Positions 35,705-44,379 of a stretch of DNA of 64,000 nucleotides are shown here, in pieces. The notes under the pieces are model-generated. The model made no database searches, was not told the DNA's origin, and was given only the letters and a program-made list of their open reading frames with translations. The position numbers were made by a program, and so were the translations under genes. Source of the stretch: Chryseobacterium rhizoplanae (GTDB lineage Bacteria; Bacteroidota; Bacteroidia; Flavobacteriales; Weeksellaceae); assembly GCF_900182655.1 (NCBI RefSeq), contig NZ_FXTC01000004.1:62001-126000 (forward strand), read 5' to 3'. Positions within the stretch are counted from its first letter, which is position 1. Each line of letters opens with the position of its first letter.

Positions 35705-36814
35705 TTAATCTTCAATTTTAAAATCCACTACAGAATCCAGTTTCGGATATTTAGTAGCAGAAATAAATTTCTTTCCGGTACAGTCTATTTCCAGCCAGCC
35801 TTTTCTCTTCTTCACGTCCCCGGCCTCCATTACAAAAGGAATAAAAGAGATTTCATCTTTCCCTTCTTCTTTGATCTCTCTGTACTGAACTGCTATATCC
35901 AAAATACATTCATGGTCTGTATTCAGTCTTACATTTCTGTAAACGATATCATAATGCGTTTCTTGATTTTCAGGGATATCAAGGTAAGTTTCCCAGCCTG
36001 TAATATCAGAGTTCAGTTCACTGATAGCCTTCAGCGCATAATAAAGAGCGATGGTATAATATTTTCTAGTCCCTTTTCTGGTATAATCATCCACAAAGTG
36101 TCCGCCTTCAAATAAGATCGTAGGCATTCCGGCTTTGATGAAATTATCTCCTGTGGAAGTAGGATAAAATTCGTCAGAATATCTTCCGATCTGGTTCGGG
36201 ATCATTTCCTTCAAGTGGTTATACACACTTGCAATCACTGCCATGCATTTTCTCCTGTTTTCAGTAACAGTACGTTCTATATTTTCGGAAGGTGCCAGGA
36301 AGGAAAGCGTAGCGGGATGAATACCGTCGGTGGTAAAAATAGTTCTCTGCTCATGAAGGTTTAATGCATAATCATACTTTTTTGAAGCGGCAGCATGTTT
36401 TAGAAACTTAATCTCTTTACTGGCCTCGTTATGAAAATCTCTGTTTAGATCAATATCGGCTGCATTCAGTCTCGTCCATCTCTCAGATCCATCCGGATTC
36501 AGCATGAATATAAAATCAAGCTGTATTTTACTGAACAACTCCTCTTTCATTTCAGGTGCTTTATCAAGGCTCACTAAAAGGTCCAGCATCGCATGGGTAG
36601 CGTTGGATTCATTTCCGTGCATTTGTGACCAGGCTAGTACCTGAATCTTTCCGGTCCCTATAGTTAACCGATAAATAGGCTTATCCAAATACGATGTTCC
36701 GATCTCCTGAATATAATCGCTGAGATTCGCCTGTAGGTAAGAAAATAATTTTTCAGGGGAAATATAGCGATTTGAGAAATCGGGTGTCTGAGAATAGATC
36801 TGTTCAAAATTCAT
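35705..36814 (-). CDS. M14 family zinc carboxypeptidase
   Basis: 369 aa from MNFEQIYSQTPDF; the 12 extra in-frame residues upstream look unrelated. Zinc ligands appear in SQMHGNESNATHAML (H-x-x-E near residue 73-76) and in YDALNL-type segment YALNLHEQRT (third His). NPDGSERWTRLNAADIDLNR holds the substrate Arg and Asn-Arg pair. No signal peptide is visible, so the enzyme is probably cytoplasmic. Substrate could be peptides or murein peptides. It is divergent from the XRE regulator across a 970-bp region filled with palindromic sites, one of them 57 bp before its start. Confidence 0.88.
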   Translation of the reverse strand: MNFEQIYSQTPDFSNRYISPEKLFSYLQANLSDYIQEIGTSYLDKPIYRLTIGTGKIQVLAWSQMHGNESNATHAMLDLLVSLDKAPEMKEELFSKIQLDFIFMLNPDGSERWTRLNAADIDLNRDFHNEASKEIKFLKHAAASKKYDYALNLHEQRTIFTTDGIHPATLSFLAPSENIERTVTENRRKCMAVIASVYNHLKEMIPNQIGRYSDEFYPTSTGDNFIKAGMPTILFEGGHFVDDYTRKGTRKYYTIALYYALKAISELNSDITGWETYLDIPENQETHYDIVYRNVRLNTDHECILDIAVQYREIKEEGKDEISFIPFVMEAGDVKKRKGWLEIDCTGKKFISATKYPKLDSVVDFKIED

Positions 36815-37784
36815 CTTGAGAAATAATTTACAAGAATCAAATTTAGCCATTTTTAGGTAAAAACTTTAATTAACATTTGTAAAAATAGTGAAAATACAGG
36901 AATTTACATTTGACATGTGTTTTTGGAATAATTTACAAGTATTAAATATCGTTGTTTTTATCTGATAGAACACAGTTAACATCTGTAATATTGCTAAACA
37001 GCCTGTAGTGACATATTGTCTGTTGATAAAATTGTGGATTGCGAATAATTTAATTCGTATAATTTAATTAACATTAAATCAATAAGTTATAAAGTTTATC
37101 TAAATTACATTTAGAATATTACTTGAAGTATAAAAAGGGCTGTTTTAGCTGCTTTGAGGGTTATTTTATCAAACATAACAATTGTGGAAAACTTTGTTAT
37201 TGACCTTATTATACAAATGTAAACGAGCTGAAAAATAGAAATCTTGTCTGGAATTCTACCAAATTTATATTTCTGGAGATCAATTTAGCAAACAATAAAA
37301 ATAGTTGTTTAGCATAAGCTCAATCTTTCTTTAATAAGGAGCTATATCGATTAAAATGAAGGCATTTACATTAGTAATTTACTGCTGTAACACCTGTAAT
37401 ATAGTCATTATATCGCTTAAAATGGACATTTATCAGTATCTTAACTCCCGAAGAAGTAATTCGGTTGATTAGTTATGTAAACAGTAAAAAGACCTATTTT
37501 AAGAGACTAAATTCGCTTTGGAGACATCATAATTTACATTTATAAACATGTATAAGAGGTAAATATTGGAATAATATTGCCTCTTCATACTAGCATAAGA
37601 TTTACTCCAAGAGGTTAATATTATTATTAAATACAATTGTAATCTATCTATAATTAATTGATTTAAAATGCCTTATTAATAAGTTACAAATGTATATAGA
37701 TAATTATTCCAATTATTTACATTTGTATTTTGCATTTGTAAATTATATGAGTTACATTTGTAAAATAATTAAAGGCTTATTTTT
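36815..37784. promoter_or_regulatory. Operator-rich intergenic region between M14 peptidase and XRE regulator
   Basis: 970 bp, very AT-rich, with no coding frame. It carries at least nine 12-mers that match the palindrome TTACAWWTGTAA with zero or one mismatch, starting at 36871, 37211, 37366, 37534, 37631, 37684, 37717, 37730 and 37752 (the last perfect), plus weaker ones at 36904, 36977 and 37105. Four crowd the last 100 bp before the regulator. An imperfect direct repeat TATATCGNTTAAAATG occurs at 37344 and 37409. Confidence 0.75.
37729..37760 (+). promoter_or_regulatory. Promoter of the XRE gene overlapping operators
   Basis: TTTG at 37729-37732 and TACATTTG at 37753-37760, 20 bp apart, form a Bacteroidetes-type promoter. 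The -7 box lies within the perfect palindrome TTACATTTGTAA (37752-37763), so binding there would block transcription. Confidence 0.55.
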
Positions 37785-38321
37785 ATGAGTTTAAATGAAA
37801 GAATTTCCAAAATTATAGAGTATTCTAATCTTACTCCTTCTGAGTTTGCTGATGAGATTGATGTGCAGCGTTCTTCCATTTCCCATATTACGTCGGGAAG
37901 AAACAAACCGTCTCTTGAATTTATCATAAAAATAAAATCCCGTTTCCCGGAACTTCTGTGGGATTGGCTGGTTACGGGTGAAGGTGAGATGCTGAAATCC
38001 CAGCTACCCGAATCTGAAATTACCGAAGAACATACCGAAGAGGAGAAAATAAAAACGACTCCACTACCCGATCTTTTTACGATGATGAATGACGATGATG
38101 AATTCGGAAGTGATGAAACAGAGATGGAAGTTCCAAAATCAAGTGCTGGAGAATCGTTTATACAAGCCCAGGATAAAGCTCAGGAAAAAATATCCGATTC
38201 TCAGCGATTAGAAAATTCCGGTGATCAAATATTAGGGCAAATACTTGGTAATCAAACTAATAAGATAAAACGTATTGTTTTGTTCTATGAAAATGGAAAA
38301 TTTGAAAGTTTTGAGCCTTAA
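37785..38321 (+). CDS. XRE-family helix-turn-helix transcriptional regulator
   Basis: 178 aa. Residues 1-65 form a Cro/CI-type HTH: SLNERISKIIEYSNLTPSEF, then ADEIDVQRSSISHITSGRNK as recognition helix region, and PSLEFIIKIKSRFPELLWDW with LVTGEGEML, the usual tail of single-domain Bacteroidetes XRE proteins. The remaining 110 residues are acidic and low in complexity (EEHTEEEKIKTT, MNDDDEFGSDETEMEVP), probably disordered, ending in a short conserved-looking KIKRIVLFYENGKFESFEP. Its promoter overlaps a palindromic site, so autoregulation is likely. There are no phage genes around it, so it looks like a chromosomal regulator. Confidence 0.88.
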   Translation: MSLNERISKIIEYSNLTPSEFADEIDVQRSSISHITSGRNKPSLEFIIKIKSRFPELLWDWLVTGEGEMLKSQLPESEITEEHTEEEKIKTTPLPDLFTMMNDDDEFGSDETEMEVPKSSAGESFIQAQDKAQEKISDSQRLENSGDQILGQILGNQTNKIKRIVLFYENGKFESFEP

Positions 38322-38328
38322 AAATAAA

Positions 38329-38355
38329 AACCTGATCAAAGAAAATGATCAGGTT
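38329..38355 (-). terminator. Hairpin oriented as a minus-strand terminator
   Basis: 10-bp stem AACCTGATCA/TGATCAGGTT with a 7-nt loop. On the minus strand it is followed by TTTATTTTT; on the plus strand by a weak TTAAAAAAT. No annotated minus-strand gene precedes it within 450 bp, so it belongs to an orphan unit. Confidence 0.65.
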
Positions 38356-38605
38356 AAAAAATATTTGAAGAAGAAAACTAAAGCTATTGCTTTATTTTGT
38401 TTTTGAAATTGGATGGGATATCCAGCTGATGGAATTTTATCTTATTAAGATCATCTATCCACACTCAATATATTTTTATAATTTCGGCTGTTTATAAGAG
38501 TACTACTTTGCTTATGTATTTGGAGAAATTCTGTCACAGGACAGTATCCTGATGGTAAATGAAAACATTTTCATGCATTGGTTTTTTATGACTCTATCAA
38601 ATATA
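38356..38605 (-). other. Orphan promoter-to-terminator unit: candidate small RNA or decayed gene
   Basis: A -7 box TATATTTG (minus strand, 38598-38605) with TTG 20 bp upstream precedes, and the hairpin at 38329-38355 ends, a transcript of about 265 nt. It has no full reading frame: ATG 38578 gives 14 codons, and 27 codons at 38384-38464 (VWIDDLNKIKFHQLDI...) look coding-like after stop codons in between. Either a small RNA or a decayed gene. It fills most of the 487-bp gap 38322-38808. Confidence 0.45.
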
Positions 38606-38756
38606 AAAATTTAAAATCAAATCAGCAATGAAAATACTATTATTTTAACATATAATTAATGTAAGTAATAATTATGTCGATTATTATTAATTTGATTTAA
38701 ATTCAAAAATCTCATTCCTCAGGAATAGCTGAGCTCTGTATTGAGGTTGATTGCAA

Positions 38757-38783
38757 TAAAAAGACCCGCAAATCTGCAGGCCT
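38757..38783 (-). terminator. Terminator of the proline dehydrogenase gene
   Basis: 8-bp stem AGGCCTGC/GCGGGTCT (two GU pairs) with T run on the minus strand, 26 bp past the stop. Confidence 0.6.
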
Positions 38784-38808
38784 GATAGGTATAGTAAGAA
38801 TAATACTA

Positions 38809-39975
38809 TTATTTCTTTCTTCTTTCCAGTTCTTTTTTGATAAGTCCCAGCTCTCTTCCGGTTTGTCCGGCTACAGAAGTGTTTTCTCTGGCTCTTCTCG
38901 TCAGATATGGCACAACATCCTTCACAGGTCCATATGGAAGATATTTAGCCACATTATAGCCTTTATCAGACAGATAGAAGGTAATATTATCACTCATTCC
39001 GTAAAGCTGCCCGAAATAAACGTGTGGATTGTCTGTGTCAAGAGATTTTGCTTTCATTTTATCCATAATCAGCTCTGAAGAGATTTCGTTATGGGTTCCG
39101 AAGAAGGCAGAAACTTTATCCAGATGATTCATAACAAAATCGATTCCTGCGTTGTAGTTCTTATCTGAAGCATCTTTGCTTGGCTGGATAGGATCTGCAT
39201 ACCCTTTTTCTGCTGCTCTGGCTCTTTCTTTTTCCATGTAAGCACCACGAACAATTTTGTACCCAATGAAGTAATTTTTCTCTCTTGCTCTCTGAAGATT
39301 AGCTTCCATATATTCCAGTCTTCCTGTTCTGTACATCTGGATGGTATTCCAAACGATAGGTTTTTGCTGGTTGTACTTCTCCATCATTTCTTCGCAAAGG
39401 TGGTCTGCTGCATCCTGCATCCAGGTTTCTTCAGCATCTACCATTACTTTTTTATCATTTTCGTGGCAAAGACTGCATACTTCATCAAATCTTTTTACCA
39501 CTCTTTCCCATTCTTCTTTCTGGCTGGTAGTAAGCTCCGCTCCTTTTCCAACGGCTTCATAAAGATCAATTCTTCCGAAAGCCGTAGGTTTGAATACGAT
39601 AAAAGGAATGGCCGGATTTCCCACTGAGAATCTAACAATATCCTTAATTTCTTTACAAACCGCATCAAAAGTTTCTTCATCTTCTTTCCCTTCAATAGAG
39701 TAATCGAAAATACTTCCAACTCCTCTTTTGAAAAGCTGTTTCACAGCCTTCATACTTTCTTCACGCGTTTCACCACCACAGAATTGCTCAAATAAGGTAT
39801 TTTTTACAATTCCGTTAACGAAAGGAAAATTGTTGTGTACTGTAAAATTCAGGATAGATGTTCCAAGGCTTGTAAGAGTGGGCTGTTCAATCATTTTAAA
39901 CATCCAGTAAGCCTTTCTCAATTGTGCATCAGACTTGTCTGCAAATGCAACTTTAGTATCATTAAAAATGGGCAT
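38809..39975 (-). CDS. Proline dehydrogenase
   Basis: FAD-dependent first enzyme of proline catabolism, oxidising proline to pyrroline-5-carboxylate and passing electrons to quinone. 388 aa, monofunctional. The TIM-barrel core shows FDYSIEGKEDEETFDAVCKE, VMVDAEETWMQDAADHL (catalytic Asp/Glu strand), YKIVRGAYMEKERARAAEKG (FAD/substrate Arg-Gly-Ala-Tyr) and RRARENTSVAGQTGREL, where RRxxEN binds the proline carboxylate. There is no aldehyde dehydrogenase domain or gene beside it. It has its own promoter and terminator. Confidence 0.95.
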   Translation of the reverse strand: MPIFNDTKVAFADKSDAQLRKAYWMFKMIEQPTLTSLGTSILNFTVHNNFPFVNGIVKNTLFEQFCGGETREESMKAVKQLFKRGVGSIFDYSIEGKEDEETFDAVCKEIKDIVRFSVGNPAIPFIVFKPTAFGRIDLYEAVGKGAELTTSQKEEWERVVKRFDEVCSLCHENDKKVMVDAEETWMQDAADHLCEEMMEKYNQQKPIVWNTIQMYRTGRLEYMEANLQRAREKNYFIGYKIVRGAYMEKERARAAEKGYADPIQPSKDASDKNYNAGIDFVMNHLDKVSAFFGTHNEISSELIMDKMKAKSLDTDNPHVYFGQLYGMSDNITFYLSDKGYNVAKYLPYGPVKDVVPYLTRRARENTSVAGQTGRELGLIKKELERRKK

Positions 39976-39998
39976 TCCTATTTATTAAATTTAGTTAT

Positions 39999-40007
39999 GC
40001 AAAGGTA
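39999..40007 (-). promoter_or_regulatory. -7 box for proline dehydrogenase
   Basis: Minus-strand TACCTTTGC matches TAnnTTTG, 24 bp before the start codon. Confidence 0.6.
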
Positions 40008-40038
40008 ATAATAACCTCAGTTTATTTAAAGATTTTTT

Positions 40039-40968
40039 TTATAATTTATGCTCTATCCCGTTTAAAAGCATTGCAATAATTCCTACGAAAACCCAGAATC
40101 GTAATATATTCAAAGTAAAGAAGTTACTCCTCCGGGAATCATTGATAAGAAGATAAATACATACTATCATGATAAAAAGTCCTCCGGCAAAATAATAGGC
40201 CATGAATCCGGTAACCCCTGTTTTGGTAATAAGTTTCATAGAAACGGCCATGGTAACTATGAGTAAAGACATCAGGATCAATTTTGTATTTCTGCTTTTA
40301 AAATAATTAGGAATTGTAGTATACCCAAATGTTTTGTCTACACTTCTGGTAAGGGTATCTTTCACAATATCAATGCAAAGTAAAATAAGGAAAAGAAAAA
40401 CCGCCATCAGGAATACCTTTTTCGAAAAGGTTTCGTAATACACCATCATTCCAAAGAACGGATACAGGGTAAGGCTGACAAAGGTAAGATTATTTACAAT
40501 GAGTATTCTGCTCAATTTATGGCTGTAAAACCACATAAAGAACTGATAAACCACAAAAAAAACAAAAACATTATGGGAAATCATCCAGGCCACTCCCAAA
40601 GAAATAGCGCTGAGTGCGAGATAGGCATATAGAAAATATTTCTGCTTGATGAAACTCTGAACCCTTGTTCTGAAAGGTTTTACAATGTGGTCTTTCTCCA
40701 GATCATAAAACTGATTGATGATGCCGCCGGCGAGAATCGTTAGGACTGTACAGAAAATAATACCGTGTACTTTGAAATCAAACACGAATTTTCTGAAAGA
40801 TTCATCCTGATTGAACAAGAAAAAAGTGGAAACATAAAGGGCAAATGTCAGCAGAGCTGCTACAAAAAAACGTGCTCCGAGCAAAAAGCCCACGAATTGT
40901 GAAAATCTGTACAATAAAGATTTTGATACATAATTTTTAGATTGGAAAGTTTCTTTTTCAGAATTCAT
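40039..40968 (-). CDS. UbiA superfamily prenyltransferase
   Basis: 309-aa membrane protein with eight or nine spans. The two aspartate motifs of UbiA enzymes are present as NQFYDLEKDHIVKPFRTR near residue 85 and DIVKDTLTRSVDKTFGYTTI near 200. The second motif and the KPFRTR continuation resemble the branch containing geranylgeranylglycerol-phosphate and related prenyltransferases rather than MenA, which is elsewhere in this window. The acceptor is unknown. It begins 10 bp after mevalonate kinase ends, so isoprenoid supply and transfer are co-expressed. Confidence 0.85.
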   Translation of the reverse strand: MNSEKETFQSKNYVSKSLLYRFSQFVGFLLGARFFVAALLTFALYVSTFFLFNQDESFRKFVFDFKVHGIIFCTVLTILAGGIINQFYDLEKDHIVKPFRTRVQSFIKQKYFLYAYLALSAISLGVAWMISHNVFVFFVVYQFFMWFYSHKLSRILIVNNLTFVSLTLYPFFGMMVYYETFSKKVFLMAVFLFLILLCIDIVKDTLTRSVDKTFGYTTIPNYFKSRNTKLILMSLLIVTMAVSMKLITKTGVTGFMAYYFAGGLFIMIVCIYLLINDSRRSNFFTLNILRFWVFVGIIAMLLNGIEHKL

Positions 40969-40978
40969 TCCAACCTGT

Positions 40979-41905
40979 TTAAAATCTGTAAATCACTTCT
41001 TTTTGGAAGCCTTCAAGCATTTTTTCTGCTTTTGCATAGTCTTTGGTGAACCCTAAGATATAGCCGCCTCCACCGCTTCCGCAGAGTTTAAGATAATAAG
41101 CGTTAGAATCCAGACCTTTTTTCCAGATATTAAAAATACTTTCAGGAATCATTGGACGGAAATGTTCATACGCCCAGTAAGAAAGTTTTTTCAGGTTTCT
41201 GAAGAAAGGATTCATATCTTTTTTAAGGAAAGATTCAATACATGCGTTGTTGTAACGGATAAATTCTTCTTTCAGGGTTTTGCGGAAGCCTTCAGTCTTC
41301 ATTTTTTCAAAGAAAATCTGAATCATAGGACCTGTTTCCCCTGTTATCCCGGAATCAATAAGGAAAATAGCTCCTTTCCCTTTTTCTCCTTCTGGAATAT
41401 TTACCCTGTCTAAATTTTCTTTATTTTCGATAAGGATTGGCAGATTCATGTAGCAGATCAAAGGATCCATTCCTGAACTTTTCCCATGGAAATAGCTTTC
41501 CATTTCACCGAAAACAGCTTTTAGTTTTTTAAGATTATCTTTTGAGATGTTCTCAGGATTGAGTTTGCTGATTGAATATTTTTCAAAAATAGCTGCAACC
41601 AAAGCTCCGGAACTTCCCACTCCATATCCCTGAGGAATATTGGAATCAAAGAAAAGTCCGTTAGAAATATCATTTTTGAAGCTCTCGATATCCAACTTAA
41701 AATCGTCGGAAAGATCAAGTACTGTAAGAAATTCAGAATATTTCTGCAGATGCCTGTTGGAGTTCAATTCAAATTCTGAACTCAAATCTGAAAATTTCAA
41801 AGTTCCTTTGTAGAAGCTGTAAGGTACTACAAGCCCCTGGGAATCTTCAATCATTCCGTATTCTCCAAACAGGATTATTTTTGCATAAAATAAAGGGTTG
41901 GTCAT
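40979..41905 (-). CDS. Mevalonate kinase (GHMP kinase)
   Basis: Phosphorylates mevalonate in the mevalonate route to isoprenoids. 308 aa from MTNPLFYAKIILFGEYGMIE, where KIILFGEY is the usual mevalonate-kinase N-terminus. The GHMP ATP loop is DSNIPQGYGVGSSGALVAAI near residue 92, GKSSGMDPLICYMNLPILI holds the catalytic Asp, and the C-terminal glycine motif is LKLCGSGGGGYILGF. The start at 41905 is supported by a -7 box 20 bp upstream; the longer frame would start above that promoter. First gene of a two-gene unit with the UbiA prenyltransferase. Confidence 0.92.
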   Translation of the reverse strand: MTNPLFYAKIILFGEYGMIEDSQGLVVPYSFYKGTLKFSDLSSEFELNSNRHLQKYSEFLTVLDLSDDFKLDIESFKNDISNGLFFDSNIPQGYGVGSSGALVAAIFEKYSISKLNPENISKDNLKKLKAVFGEMESYFHGKSSGMDPLICYMNLPILIENKENLDRVNIPEGEKGKGAIFLIDSGITGETGPMIQIFFEKMKTEGFRKTLKEEFIRYNNACIESFLKKDMNPFFRNLKKLSYWAYEHFRPMIPESIFNIWKKGLDSNAYYLKLCGSGGGGYILGFTKDYAKAEKMLEGFQKEVIYRF

Positions 41906-41924
41906 ATTGACAATAAATCTTTTT

Positions 41925-41933
41925 GCAAAGTTA
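41925..41933 (-). promoter_or_regulatory. -7 box for the mevalonate kinase operon
   Basis: Minus-strand TAACTTTGC matches TAnnTTTG, 20 bp before the start at 41905, and excludes the longer reading frame. Confidence 0.6.
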
Positions 41934-41995
41934 AAAATTATTCCGTTGAATATAAGCAAATCTCAGGCCGAATTTTTTCTATATAAATATACGAA

Positions 41996-42020
41996 AAAAG
42001 CCTGATGTTATCAGGCTTTT
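41996..42020 (-). terminator. Terminator of the reprolysin-like protease gene
   Basis: 11-bp stem AAAAGCCTGAT/ATCAGGCTTTT with a 3-nt loop, T run on the minus strand, 20 bp past the stop. Confidence 0.8.
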
Positions 42021-42039
42021 ACAAAGTTTTATTTAAAAA

Positions 42040-44202
42040 TTACTGTTTGATCAGTTTTTTATTAATGGTCTGCTTCTCTGTTTCTACAGTAATCACATAG
42101 TTTCCTGTCTGAATTGAGGAAAGATTGATTTCCTGTTTATTTCCTTTCAGGGAAGAATCAGAAGCTACCAGTCTTCCTGCTTCATCGTAAATTTTATACC
42201 CTTTTAATTTTTCTTTTGAAGAGAGAGTTATCATATTTTTGGCTGGATTCGGATAAATATCTATTGAATTATTTTTGATATTGATATCTTCTACTGCTAA
42301 AACATTGCAAGAGAAATTCGCATTCCAGCCGTTTCCTGTAACGCCTCCATCTGAAACAAATCTTACTGTTATAGCACCTGAAGGATCTGTTGACGTAAAG
42401 GGACCGGGCAGAGTACTTCCACTCAGATTATTTCCATTGGCGAATAATGGAGAAGCTGTAGAAGGACCATTATACACATACATAAAATCATAGCCCTGTT
42501 CAAGATCGAATGCTGTAAATGTCATTGTCATAGATGAGCCCGGAGTAGGATAAAATGTTTTTACAAGGTCTTCATTATCTTTATACTGCCCCGTGGAACC
42601 TCCTGTATCTAAGAACTGAGTTCCATCACACCATGCTCCGTCAGTCAGGAAAAGTTTTGATAACTGGAATGCATTTGGCCCGCTGCAATCTGTTCCTACA
42701 CTTAATCTGTAATAAGATGCCGGTTGTAGATTTGAAAAATTAAAAGACTGTGTATTAACATTTCCTGAAGATACTGCTGCTCCGTTTGCTGTTGTAAGCT
42801 TATATTTCCATGCTGTTGAAAGAGCATCCGTAAAAGTGGCATTTGCAGAAGTCTGTGTGATATTGTTAATGTTAAAATTCGTGATGGACGTAGGGCAAGA
42901 TGCAGTACAGTTGGTACCAAGACATCCTTTTGAATCTATTGTATTTCTGATCAATGTTCCAGGCTGTACACCAAAACCATTCGCAAAATTAATCCCTACG
43001 CTGCTTACCAAATGGCAGTAACTCATAATAGTTCCTCCACCTGCAGGAGGAAGTGCAGCCGTACAACCTTCGTTATTTCCTGAAGCAGGTCCGCAGCCAT
43101 CAATAGCTGTATTATTTCCGTTCCAGAAGCATGCGTGAGTATGCGGTGAACCTAAATTATGCCCAAGTTCATGCGTCATAGCCTCTATATTCCATGAATA
43201 GGTTGGCACATTTTGATAGGTGAAATTTGTACCACAATAAGAATATCTGTAATCAGTACATAATGAATTTACATAGGCGATACTTGTTGTAGCAGGGTTT
43301 CTTAATAATTGTGCCACATCCCCGTTAAAAGAGGTTCTGGTGGTTCTAAACTGGCTCAGAATTGTGCTTGGTGAGCCTGCATAGGGATCAGTAGTAGTCC
43401 AAACAAAAACTTCGCTTAAAGCCACATTAATATTCTCGTTCGCATACAGTGTCGAAACATTATTATGCATAGCAGTTACCCAATTGGTTGTAGTTGTGGT
43501 ATTGCTTCCATTTTGGGTATAAGGGCCGAAACCTGCTTCATAGTATATTCTTACGCAGTTGTCTGTTTTCTTTTTGCTGGTATTATTAGGGTTGAAAACC
43601 GGTCTCTGAACCTGATTTTCTTTCAATCCGTCTACATCACAGGCAAATGGATTAGATCCTGTTAATTTAGAATCTGAATAGCTTACAAAATCTTCGGAAT
43701 TTTTAACTTTTCCTACAACTATATTTCCTAATTCAGGGGTAGAAGCAACTCCTACAATATCATCGTTGAAAAAACTAAAAGCCACGATAGAAGCATTATC
43801 CCCTTTCACAATTCCCTGATAATACACTCCTGGTGTATACTCTACTGCTTTTCCTTTTTCTGTTACAACTTTAAAATCGTTGGTTAAGATCTGATGTCTG
43901 TACATTTCAACAGTGATTTGTCTGCCACCATCAAAGGGAAAAGAGATTTCAAGAAAATCAGGTTTATCCTGGATTAATCTTTTTAATTCTGCAGGCTTCA
44001 AAGACATCACCGTAATATCTGTTGCTGCTTTTTTGTATTCACCTATTTTATCTGCAGATTTATCTGCCTCAAATAAAGCATAGGTTTTAAGTTCTGATTT
44101 TTGATTATGAAATTCCAAAACTTTTTGAGCAACGGGTTTTAAATTTTGAGAAAAACAAAGAATACAACATTGCAAAAAACAAATTAATAGAAACTTTTTC
44201 AT
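42040..44202 (-). CDS. Reprolysin-like zinc metallopeptidase with CUB-like domain and T9SS sorting signal
   Basis: 720-aa secreted protease. It starts MKKFLLICFLQCCILCFSQN (signal peptide), followed by a propeptide of about 200 residues. The catalytic domain carries MTHELGHNLGSPHTHACFW near residue 360 (HExxHxxGxxH zinc site) and the Met-turn GGGTIMSYCHLV. A fibronectin III-like domain follows (SITNFNINNITQTSANATF), then a CUB-like domain (TFTAFDLEQGYDFMYVYNG). The end is a type A T9SS sorting domain (IYPNPAKNMITLSSKEK to INKKLIKQ). It is exported through the T9SS. The upstream 12 in-frame residues are not part of the signal peptide. Confidence 0.95.
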   Translation of the reverse strand: MKKFLLICFLQCCILCFSQNLKPVAQKVLEFHNQKSELKTYALFEADKSADKIGEYKKAATDITVMSLKPAELKRLIQDKPDFLEISFPFDGGRQITVEMYRHQILTNDFKVVTEKGKAVEYTPGVYYQGIVKGDNASIVAFSFFNDDIVGVASTPELGNIVVGKVKNSEDFVSYSDSKLTGSNPFACDVDGLKENQVQRPVFNPNNTSKKKTDNCVRIYYEAGFGPYTQNGSNTTTTTNWVTAMHNNVSTLYANENINVALSEVFVWTTTDPYAGSPSTILSQFRTTRTSFNGDVAQLLRNPATTSIAYVNSLCTDYRYSYCGTNFTYQNVPTYSWNIEAMTHELGHNLGSPHTHACFWNGNNTAIDGCGPASGNNEGCTAALPPAGGGTIMSYCHLVSSVGINFANGFGVQPGTLIRNTIDSKGCLGTNCTASCPTSITNFNINNITQTSANATFTDALSTAWKYKLTTANGAAVSSGNVNTQSFNFSNLQPASYYRLSVGTDCSGPNAFQLSKLFLTDGAWCDGTQFLDTGGSTGQYKDNEDLVKTFYPTPGSSMTMTFTAFDLEQGYDFMYVYNGPSTASPLFANGNNLSGSTLPGPFTSTDPSGAITVRFVSDGGVTGNGWNANFSCNVLAVEDINIKNNSIDIYPNPAKNMITLSSKEKLKGYKIYDEAGRLVASDSSLKGNKQEINLSSIQTGNYVITVETEKQTINKKLIKQ

Positions 44203-44351
44203 GATTTTGATAATTTTATCGTTTTTACAAATAAACAAAAAATATCAACACACAGTGAAAAATTATAGCTATATTCTACTATTAATGGTAATTCTATAAA
44301 TAAATCAAATCAATTAATCAAATAAATGTTTTTTATTCTTTAAAATAAAAA

Positions 44352-44375
44352 AAAGACGTTAAAAATAACGTCTTT
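44352..44375 (-). terminator. Terminator of the UMF1-type MFS gene
   Basis: 10-bp stem AAAGACGTTA/TAACGTCTTT with loop AAAA, eight T on the minus strand, just past the stop at 44380. Confidence 0.8.
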
Positions 44376-44379
44376 CAAT

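Noticed and set aside
37785-38321. XRE regulator as a prophage repressor
   Set aside because: No integrase, excision, structural or lysis gene lies anywhere in the window; the surrounding genes are chromosomal.
38714-38726. Palindrome ATTCCTCAGGAAT near the proline dehydrogenase 3' end
   Set aside because: A single short palindrome with no clear position relative to a promoter; likely chance.
42040-44202. Possible T6SS or toxin effector role for the reprolysin-like protease
   Set aside because: A signal peptide and a T9SS C-terminal sorting domain show export through the T9SS.
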